This document shows, one piece after another, positions 1 through 5,379 of a stretch of DNA of 5,379 nt; position 1 is the first letter of the stretch, and each line of letters begins with the position of its first letter. The notes beneath the pieces were generated by a model. That model had not been told where the DNA came from and did no database searches. It was given only the letters and a program-made list of their open reading frames with translations. Source of the stretch: Bryobacterales bacterium (GTDB taxonomy: Bacteria; Acidobacteriota; Terriglobia; Bryobacterales; Bryobacteraceae); the NCBI GenBank assembly GCA_030838885.1, contig JAUZEU010000479.1:1-5379 (forward strand), in the 5' to 3' direction. The position numbers and the translations under genes are program-made.

Positions 1-129
1 GACACCGCGAAGGCCTGTCTCGTAGCTTACCGAAGGTGTTCGGGGCGGCGGCGCTTGTGGAGACTGGGCTCCGGCCGGAGAGGCCAGCAAACAAGAGAGC
101 AGGGCGGCAACGCCCGCGCGATATTCCAT
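1..129 (-). CDS. N-terminus of exported protein, probable TolC-like outer-membrane efflux channel (partial)
   Basis: Only the first 43 codons lie in the window; the gene continues past the left edge. The ATG is at 129-127, directly after the adaptor's TAG stop (132-130) with no gap, so translation is probably coupled. An AGGGG stretch at 145-141, 11 bases upstream, may serve as ribosome binding site. The peptide has a clear Sec signal: a short n-region (MEYRAG), a hydrophobic core (VAALLSCLLASPAG) and a likely signal peptidase I site after AGA at residue 21. A Pro/Gln-rich stretch follows (QSPQAPPPRTPS), then SYETGLRGV. No TolC-specific motif is visible in this short piece. The call rests on position: third in an operon after an RND pump and its adaptor, the usual place of the outer-membrane channel that completes the tripartite pump. 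Another secreted protein is possible. Confidence 0.6.
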   Translation of the reverse strand, partial: MEYRAGVAALLSCLLASPAGAQSPQAPPPRTPSVSYETGLRGV

Positions 130-1449
130 CTACTTTTTGGCCCCTTGCCTGCCGGCGCCCGTAGCTGAACCCCCACCATCAGATGACATCTCGGCTTTCA
201 CCAACGCTCCTTCTCTGACATCGTCGCCCGGATTGATGACCACAAATTCAGACCCATCCAGACCGGCGAGGATTTCGGTTGCAATGCCGAAGTCCCTGCC
301 CATCGTAACCGGGACCAGATGAATTTTCTTTGAAGCCTGCCCAGGCTCATCGAGCGCGACAGCCACCCGGTTGCCGGCGGCGCCCGCGATAACAGCGTCC
401 CCGGGCACGAGGAAGGGCGGCACGTCACGATGGCTGCGGAACCGAACATTGGCATACATACCAGGGAGGAGTTTTCCATCCCTGTTATTAACCTGCACCT
501 CGACCAGCATAGTGCGCGAATTCGGATCGAGTGAGTTGGAACTGCGAGCCACTTTGCCCATGAATTTGCGGCCGGGATACTCGACCACATTTACTTCGGT
601 CGGCATGCCCACCACGATGCCCGGCGCGTTCGCCTGTGGCACATTTTCGAGGATGCGGACGGTGTCAATCTGGGCAATGCGGTACATCTCACTCCCGTTC
701 GCGCCTGTACCCTGGCCGCCACCATTCGCGGCGATGAGAGAACCCATTTCCACGTTACGGGCTGTGACGATTCCAGTGAATGGCGCGCGGACATTCTTAT
801 AATCCTGCAGGGCGAGGACGCGATCGAGGTTGGCCTGCGACTGCCGGACATTCTCTTCCGCGGCGCGGACGTTCGCTTCCTGGGCGGACACAAGTGCTTC
901 GGAGGTTTTGTAGTTGGCCTGCTGGGTATCCGCGTCCTGCAGGGCGACGGCGCCACGCGCGACGAGTTTGACGTAACGTTCGGAGGTGATCTTCGCGAGG
1001 TCCCGCTGGGATTGCGTTTGGAGAAGCGATGCCCTGCCCTGCCCTAATTGCTGCTGGGTCTGAGCAAGCACGGCGCGCGCCTGGGCGACCTGCTGGTCCA
1101 GTTCAGGAGCTTCGATTTCGGCCAGCAACTGCCCGGCTTTGACGCGATCGCCCATATCGACGTACCGCTTCTTTACATAGCCCGAAGCACGGGCGTAGAT
1201 GGAGGCTTCGACGAGTGCAGAGATGGAACCCGGGAGCATGACTTCCGAATCCTGGGCGGCACGTCTGACACGGGTAACACTCACGACGGGGAGCGTATAT
1301 TTCTCTGACGCAGCGAGGGCGTTGGCGGACTCTTCGCGTTGTTTTTTGGGCAGGTATCCGGCGAGGCCCACGGCGACAACGATTGCCACGAGAAGGAACA
1401 GAACCAGAACGATCTTACCGGGCGAAATGTGATGTGAAGGCTGACTCAT
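130..1449 (-). CDS. RND efflux pump periplasmic adaptor subunit (membrane fusion protein, HlyD/AcrA type)
   Basis: This 439-aa protein is the periplasmic adaptor linking the inner-membrane pump encoded just upstream to an outer-membrane channel. Residues 13-33 form one hydrophobic helix with no lipobox cysteine, so it is probably anchored by an N-terminal transmembrane segment and not by lipid. The first lipoyl half-motif is at about 85-115 (YARASGYV, then GDRVKAGQLLAEIEAPEL). A Gln/Ala-rich helical hairpin spans about 117-215 and would contact the outer-membrane channel. The second lipoyl half is at about 220-240 (VRAPFTGIVTARNVEMGSLI), followed by a Gly-rich loop (243-252). The beta-barrel domain contains LDPNSRTMLVEVQV (307-320) and LLPGMYANVRF (327-337), both typical of AcrA-like adaptors. 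A membrane-proximal domain follows, then a Gly-rich basic tail. The ATG start overlaps the pump stop codon as ATGA (1449-1446). An AGGAG lies 14 bases upstream, rather far, so reinitiation is likely. Length is normal for the family; substrate unknown. Confidence 0.95.
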   Translation of the reverse strand: MSQPSHHISPGKIVLVLFLLVAIVVAVGLAGYLPKKQREESANALAASEKYTLPVVSVTRVRRAAQDSEVMLPGSISALVEASIYARASGYVKKRYVDMGDRVKAGQLLAEIEAPELDQQVAQARAVLAQTQQQLGQGRASLLQTQSQRDLAKITSERYVKLVARGAVALQDADTQQANYKTSEALVSAQEANVRAAEENVRQSQANLDRVLALQDYKNVRAPFTGIVTARNVEMGSLIAANGGGQGTGANGSEMYRIAQIDTVRILENVPQANAPGIVVGMPTEVNVVEYPGRKFMGKVARSSNSLDPNSRTMLVEVQVNNRDGKLLPGMYANVRFRSHRDVPPFLVPGDAVIAGAAGNRVAVALDEPGQASKKIHLVPVTMGRDFGIATEILAGLDGSEFVVINPGDDVREGALVKAEMSSDGGGSATGAGRQGAKK

Positions 1450-4400
1450 TTAGTTAGGGCGTGCTCCTGATAGGACGGCATCACCAGTTCTTCATGAGCT
1501 TCGAGCTCGATCTGTTCATCCTGATTCACGGGCGGCTTCCGGCGAAGGAAGCTGTAAACGATCGGGACGAAGAAGAGGGTGCTGAAAGTCGCGAGAAGCA
1601 GACCGCCGATGACGGCGCGGCCGAGAGGAGCGTTTTGTTCGCCGCCCTCGCCCAGACCGAGGGACATGGGAAGCATGCCGATGATCATGGCGATGGCGGT
1701 CATCAGGACGGGGCGGATGCGGGTGTAGCCGGCGGAGAGAGCGGCTTCGATTTCGTTCTTGCCTTCATGACGTTCGTCATTGGCGAAGGTGACGAGCAGA
1801 ATACTGTTCGCGGTGGCGACGCCGATGGCCATGATGGTTCCCATGAGTGAGGGGACGCTGATGGTGGTCTGGGTGGCGAAGAGCATCCAGAGGATGCCGG
1901 CGAACGCTCCGGGCAGTGCAGTAAGAATGATGAACGGGTCGAGCCAGGACTGAAAGTTGACAACCATCAAAAGGTATACAAGCAGGATCGCAAACACCAC
2001 ACCGAGGCCGAGACGCTGGAAGGAGTTCTTCATGGTGAGAGCCTGGCCGCGCATCACGACGGTGACGCCTTTGGGCAGCTTGAGACCCTGAATGATCTTC
2101 TCGATGTCCCCACTGACGCCGCCGAGATCCCGCTGGTCAATGTTGGAATAGATGTCAAAAACCGGCTGCACATTATAGTGGCTCACGACGGAACTGGTGG
2201 TGCTGCGTTTCACGCCACTCAACAGGTTGTCGAGCAACTGCGTGTTGCCTCCGCCGGGCGAAGTGATGGGAGTGTGGCGGAGCGCGTCAAGGGAGTCGAT
2301 TTTGGACTGCGGGGTCTGGACGGCGACGTTGTAGTTAACGCCGTTGACCGGATTGAGCCACTGGTTCGGGGCGGTCTGGCCGCTGGAACTGAGGGAGATG
2401 AGCAGGCTGTTGGCTACGTCCCGCTGCGTGAGGCCGGCCTGGTTGGCTTTGGTGCGATCCACCGCCAGTTCGAGCTGCGGGGTGTTGAGCTGCTGGCCGA
2501 TGCGAACATCGACCGCGCCGGGGACGACGGAGATCTTGCGCTCCAGTTCCGACGCGATTTTATAGCTGGCGCCTGAATCACGCGAGACGACCTGGACGTC
2601 GATAGGCGAGGGCAGACCGAAGTTCAGAATCTGGTTTGTAATGTTGGCTGCCTGGAAGAAGAAGGTTTCGGCCGGGAACTCTTTCTTCAGAGCGGCGCGG
2701 AGTTCGCGCTGAACGGTTTCGGTGGGCCGGTGATTCTCATTGAGCGAGATAAGGATCTCGCCGTCCGCGGAGGAGATAACGGCGTTATCGCCCCAGGCGA
2801 GCGCAAAGGGGGCGTTCGGAAGACCGATGTTGTCCGTAATTGCCGAGACCTGACCTGGACCGGCAGTGCGGCGAATGGTTTCTTCGACGGCAGCAAAGAT
2901 ATTCTCGGTCTCTTCGATGCGGGTGCCTTCGGGAGCGCGCACGTGGAGACGGAGCTGGCCGGAATCAATGTACGGGAAGAAGTCGGTTCCGACGACCATG
3001 ACGAGACCGAGGGAGAGGACTACGAAGAGGCAGTAGCCCAGAGTCACGCGGGCGCGGTGGTGCAGGCACCATCCGAGCACGCGGCGATAATTCGCGCGCA
3101 TTTTCTCAAACTGCTTGTTGAAGGCGTGGTGAGTCTGCCAGATGAAGCCTTCGGCATGCTCCAGACCCTCTTCGCCCTGGGCGTAGATCTCGACTTCCGA
3201 GCGCAGCATGAAGTGCACCATGGTCGGCACCAGGGTGCGGGTGAGGAAGTAAGACATCATCATCGCGAAGGCGACGGCGAGGGCGAGCGGGGTGAACAGG
3301 AACTTCGCGGGCCCGGTGAGCAGCAGCACCGGTATAAATACGATACAGATGGCGAGGGTGGAGACGAAGGAGGGCAGAGCGATCTGCTGGGCTCCATCCA
3401 GAATGGCGCGGGTGAGGGGCTTCGCCATGCCCATGTTGCGGTGGACGTTTTCGATTTCAACCGTGGCGTCGTCGACGAGGATGCCGACTGCGAGCGCCAT
3501 GCCGCCGAGGGTCATGACGTTGATGGTGTAACCGAGCGCCCACAGAATGATGCAGGCGGTGAGGATGGAAAGCGGGATGGAGGTACAGACAATGACCGTG
3601 CTGCGCCAGCTGCCGAGGAACAGGAGGATCATGATCGCCGTGAGGGCAGCCGCGATGAGGGCTTCTTTAGCAACGCCGGTAATGGCGGAACGGACGAAGA
3701 GGCTCTGGTCGAAAAGCGGTGTGATGGCCAGGCCGGGAGGCATATCCTGCTGGATTTTGGGAAGCGCAGCCTTGACATTGTTCACGATATCGAGGGTGGA
3801 GGCCTGGCCGTTTTTCATGACGGTCATGAGGGCGGAGCGGCGGCCGTCCGAGCGGACGATGTTGGCCTGAACGGAGAAGCCGTCCCGGACCTGGGCAACG
3901 TCATGCATGTAAACCACATTGCCGCCTGGGGTGACTTTTACGGGAAGGTCATTGACGCCCTGGATAGTGGGCGGGCTGGAGTTCAGACGGACGAAGAATT
4001 CGCGGTCGCCCATTTTGGCGGTACCGGCGGGAAGGATCAGGTTCTGGGCGTTGAGGGCGTTGGAAATGTCAGTGGCAGAGAGGCCGTGGGCGTAAAGAGC
4101 GTCGGGATCGAGATCGACCATGATCTGGCGCTGCTTACCGCCGAAGGGCGGCGGGATGGTGGAGCCCTGAATGGTGGCAAGCTGGGTCCGGATGAAGTTT
4201 TGGCCTAAATCGTACAGTTGCTGCTCGCTGAGACTCTTGCTGCCGAGGCTGAGCTGGAGGATGGGAACGCTGGACGCGTCGTAACGGATTACGCCTGGAG
4301 GGAGAATGCCCGGCGGCATAATGCGCAGAATCGGCTGCGTGAGAGCCAGGATCTGGGTGGTGGCGAGGTCGATTTTTACGTTTGGCTGGAAAAAGACTTT

Positions 4401-4676
4401 GATGACACAGACGCCGTTATAAGTGTTCGATTCGGTGTGCTCGATGTCGTTCACCGCGCTGGACATGGAGCGCTCAAACACAGTTGTAACGCGGCTGGCC
4501 ATTTCTTCGGGCGCAATGCCGTTGTAGCTCCAGATCACGCTGACGACAGGGATATCGATATAGGGGAAGATATCCTTCTGCATCGAAATGATGGAAATAC
4601 CTCCCATGATCGCGATCAGGACGGCCATCACGACGAAAGTATATGGGCGACGAAGCGCAAGCTTAACTATCCACAA
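1446..4676 (-). CDS. RND efflux transporter permease subunit (AcrB/HAE1-like inner-membrane pump)
   Basis: This 1076-aa protein is the proton-driven inner-membrane pump of a tripartite efflux system; its length is normal for the RND superfamily. It shows the duplicated RND plan: TM1 (about 11-32), a large periplasmic loop, TM2-TM6 (about 336-484), TM7 (about 543-563), a second periplasmic loop, and TM8-TM12 (about 889-1043). Family motifs include DIFPYIDIPVVSV (35-47), the TM4 motif GILVDDATVEIENVHR (398-413) with the paired aspartates D402 and D403, and RIRPVLMTAIAMIIGMLPM (986-1004) in TM11. TM10 reads GVATANSILLVTFAND (952-967), so the lysine used in the AcrB proton relay is replaced by alanine (A956). 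From memory this is shared by a widespread RND subfamily. The start is TTG at 4676-4674: an in-frame TAA lies six codons upstream with no ATG or GTG between, and the next Met (17) would cut TM1. GGAG lies 10 bases upstream. It is first in the operon and overlaps the adaptor by four bases. The drug class cannot be told. Confidence 0.96.
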   Translation of the reverse strand: MWIVKLALRRPYTFVVMAVLIAIMGGISIISMQKDIFPYIDIPVVSVIWSYNGIAPEEMASRVTTVFERSMSSAVNDIEHTESNTYNGVCVIKVFFQPNVKIDLATTQILALTQPILRIMPPGILPPGVIRYDASSVPILQLSLGSKSLSEQQLYDLGQNFIRTQLATIQGSTIPPPFGGKQRQIMVDLDPDALYAHGLSATDISNALNAQNLILPAGTAKMGDREFFVRLNSSPPTIQGVNDLPVKVTPGGNVVYMHDVAQVRDGFSVQANIVRSDGRRSALMTVMKNGQASTLDIVNNVKAALPKIQQDMPPGLAITPLFDQSLFVRSAITGVAKEALIAAALTAIMILLFLGSWRSTVIVCTSIPLSILTACIILWALGYTINVMTLGGMALAVGILVDDATVEIENVHRNMGMAKPLTRAILDGAQQIALPSFVSTLAICIVFIPVLLLTGPAKFLFTPLALAVAFAMMMSYFLTRTLVPTMVHFMLRSEVEIYAQGEEGLEHAEGFIWQTHHAFNKQFEKMRANYRRVLGWCLHHRARVTLGYCLFVVLSLGLVMVVGTDFFPYIDSGQLRLHVRAPEGTRIEETENIFAAVEETIRRTAGPGQVSAITDNIGLPNAPFALAWGDNAVISSADGEILISLNENHRPTETVQRELRAALKKEFPAETFFFQAANITNQILNFGLPSPIDVQVVSRDSGASYKIASELERKISVVPGAVDVRIGQQLNTPQLELAVDRTKANQAGLTQRDVANSLLISLSSSGQTAPNQWLNPVNGVNYNVAVQTPQSKIDSLDALRHTPITSPGGGNTQLLDNLLSGVKRSTTSSVVSHYNVQPVFDIYSNIDQRDLGGVSGDIEKIIQGLKLPKGVTVVMRGQALTMKNSFQRLGLGVVFAILLVYLLMVVNFQSWLDPFIILTALPGAFAGILWMLFATQTTISVPSLMGTIMAIGVATANSILLVTFANDERHEGKNEIEAALSAGYTRIRPVLMTAIAMIIGMLPMSLGLGEGGEQNAPLGRAVIGGLLLATFSTLFFVPIVYSFLRRKPPVNQDEQIELEAHEELVMPSYQEHALTK

Positions 4677-4686
4677 GGTCTGTAGT

Positions 4687-4690
4687 CTCC
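4687..4690 (-). promoter_or_regulatory. Ribosome binding site (GGAG) fixing the TTG start of the RND pump
   Basis: On the minus strand GGAG occupies 4690-4687, with 10 bases between it and the TTG at 4676. In the same frame a TAA stop (4694-4692) lies just upstream, overlapping no alternative start. This makes TTG the only start that keeps the conserved N-terminus (WIVKLALRRPYTFVV). Confidence 0.6.
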
Positions 4691-4723
4691 GTTAAATGCC
4701 ACGTTGAGCGGCGCGCGCAGGGG

Positions 4724-4749
4724 GCAAGTGCTCACTTGCATATTCAAGT
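4724..4749. promoter_or_regulatory. Operator-like palindrome with a third half-site upstream of the efflux operon
   Basis: On the plus strand GCAAGTGCTCACTTGC (4724-4739) is a perfect inverted repeat with 7-base arms and a 2-base spacer. A further CAAGT at 4745-4749 is inverted relative to the ACTTG at 4734-4738. The result is three alternating half-sites: CAAGT (4725-4729), ACTTG (4734-4738) and CAAGT (4745-4749). The palindrome centre lies about 55 bases upstream of the pump's TTG start and next to a TATAGA box. Short palindromes of this kind upstream of RND operons are typical binding sites for dimeric repressors such as TetR/AcrR, MarR or PadR proteins. That this one is an operator is inferred; no regulator gene lies in the window. 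The hairpin lacks a T-run on either strand, so it is not a typical intrinsic terminator. Confidence 0.5.
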
Positions 4750-4754
4750 CTATA
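4749..4754 (-). promoter_or_regulatory. Possible -10 box (TATAGA) for the efflux operon
   Basis: On the minus strand TATAGA (4754-4749) matches the bacterial -10 consensus at four of six positions and lies about 73 bases before the TTG start. No good -35 is seen at 16-18 bases; CTGACA is present but about 23 bases upstream, too far for a standard sigma-70 promoter. If used, transcription would begin near 4742, placing the palindrome over the first transcribed bases, a good position for repression. Confidence 0.22.
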
Positions 4755-4916
4755 AGATGCCTCGCTGAGCGTGGGCGTGTCAGGTATATGTTGTGGCGTT
4801 CTTCCAGGGGCATTGGTTATGGTTTGGGCGCAGTTGTTGTTTGGTGTTTGTAGAAGCCCGACTTTTGGCGGGTTGCAGGGCAGGGGCGGCCGGGGGTCTG
4901 CGTGTCCGAGGGTGGT

Positions 4917-5379
4917 TCAGGCGGCTTTTTTCATGGTGTTTTGGCGGCGCGTTGCCTGTTCGAGGCGTAGTTCGCGGCGGGCTAAACGGGTGATTTCCTG
5001 GCTTGAAAAAGCAAACCCATTTCCAACGGTTGTATCTCCAGGTGTACTTTCACCTGGACAAGTCGGGCATTCGTAAGGGATGCCCTCGCTGATGGCGAGC
5101 CTGGCCAGAAGGATTTCTTCGTGGAGGGCTTTGTCGTGGGCGGCTTTGCGTTCGCTCTGGAGTTCTTTCAGCTGCTTTTCGTTTTTCTCGATGTTTCTCC
5201 GGATTCTCGTTTCGTAGACGGCGAGCAGCTGGATATTCCTGCCGTCGGCTAACCAGACGCGCGCCTGGCAGGCGGCGGCGTGGCCTTCGGCGCTGTCGAC
5301 GTCGGTGGCGTCACCGATGGGGCCGGACATGCCGATGGCGAAGATGTTGTTTTCGAGGGCGCGGGCACGGTTGAGTCGC
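4917..5379 (-). CDS. Hypothetical protein, C-terminal part (acidobacterial family of unknown function)
   Basis: The reading frame is open to the right edge (first whole codon at 5378-5376), giving 153 residues before the TGA at 4919-4917. The ATG at 5330 is probably an internal Met: the 16 codons upstream read RLNRARALENNIFAIG, which fits the same protein. As I recall, a hypothetical family common in Acidobacteriota has a similar stretch (NRARAIENNIFALG), then a charged helix, then GFVFS near the C-terminus; here the helix spans about residues 47-98 of the visible part (Lys/Glu/Arg-rich, coiled-coil-like) and GFAFS is at 121-125. The visible part has no signal peptide or membrane segment. Two cysteines (CPTC, 104-107) lie in a linker whose DNA is AT-richer than its flanks. 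Function is unknown. It is 240 bases upstream of the pump on the same strand, and nothing links it to efflux. Confidence 0.75.
   Translation of the reverse strand, partial: RLNRARALENNIFAIGMSGPIGDATDVDSAEGHAAACQARVWLADGRNIQLLAVYETRIRRNIEKNEKQLKELQSERKAAHDKALHEEILLARLAISEGIPYECPTCPGESTPGDTTVGNGFAFSSQEITRLARRELRLEQATRRQNTMKKAA
5037..5058. repeat. 8-base inverted repeat inside the hypothetical gene
   Basis: TCCAGGTG (5037-5044) and CACCTGGA (5051-5058) are perfect inverted copies separated by six bases. They lie in codons for the CPGESTPGD linker, within a stretch of lower GC than the rest of the gene. The repeat could be a small palindromic insertion, or a by-product of the near-repeated SPGE/TPGD-like codons. 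No T-run follows on either strand, so a terminator is unlikely. Confidence 0.5.

Noticed and set aside
2730..4208. A 492-codon open frame on the plus strand, antisense to the RND pump
   Set aside because: Its product is rich in Gly, Asp, Glu, His and Arg with no recognisable domain, and it lies wholly opposite a clear RND gene. High GC and codon bias on the minus strand readily leave such an antisense frame open.
4218..4685. A 155-codon plus-strand frame opposite the start of the pump gene
   Set aside because: It is antisense to the conserved RND N-terminus and its product matches nothing I recognise.
4846..4864. Short hairpin (AGCCCG with CGGGTT) downstream of the hypothetical gene
   Set aside because: The stem is only about six pairs including a wobble, the loop is eight bases, and no T-run follows on either strand, so it is not a convincing terminator.
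4918..4932. T-run after a GC-rich stretch (GGCGGCTTTTTT) on the plus strand, resembling a terminator tail
   Set aside because: It is the reverse complement of the AAA AAA GCC GCC codons ending the hypothetical gene, and no stable hairpin precedes it on the plus strand.
4771..5076. A 101-codon plus-strand frame across the intergenic gap and the hypothetical gene
   Set aside because: It is half antisense to the better-supported hypothetical gene, has a low-complexity Gly/Arg/Val/Cys composition, and shows no domain. No ribosome binding site was evident.

Overview
The window looks like a piece of a GC-rich chromosome from Acidobacteriota, probably a Bryobacterales/Solibacter-like organism. This rests on two things recalled from the family, not on any search: the rightmost gene resembles a hypothetical family that is abundant in those genomes, and the transporter is of a type common there. 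All supported genes lie on the minus strand, so transcription runs from right to left.

Layout in transcription order. At 4917-5379 is the C-terminal part of a hypothetical protein whose 5' end lies outside the window; it carries a short AT-richer patch with a palindrome. At 4677-4916 is a 240-base gap with no credible gene. It holds an operator-like set of three alternating CAAGT/ACTTG half-sites (4725-4749) and a weak -10-like box. At 1446-4676 is a complete RND inner-membrane efflux pump (1076 aa, TTG start). At 130-1449 is its periplasmic adaptor (439 aa), which overlaps the pump by an ATGA. At 1-129 are the first 43 codons of an exported protein whose ATG directly follows the adaptor stop codon; it is most likely the TolC-like outer-membrane channel.

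The three left-hand genes form a tightly coupled tripartite efflux operon. The pump takes up substrate from the periplasm or inner membrane using the proton gradient, the adaptor bridges the periplasm, and the outer-membrane channel releases substrate outside. The substrate cannot be read from the sequence. The operator-like element upstream of the pump suggests control by a dimeric repressor (TetR, MarR or PadR type), but no regulator gene is visible here.

I see no undescribed system. The points worth a second look are the operator-like half-site array, the loss of the AcrB-type TM10 lysine in the pump, the non-ATG pump start, and the low-GC palindromic patch in the hypothetical gene. No tRNA, rRNA, CRISPR array, insertion sequence or convincing terminator was found.
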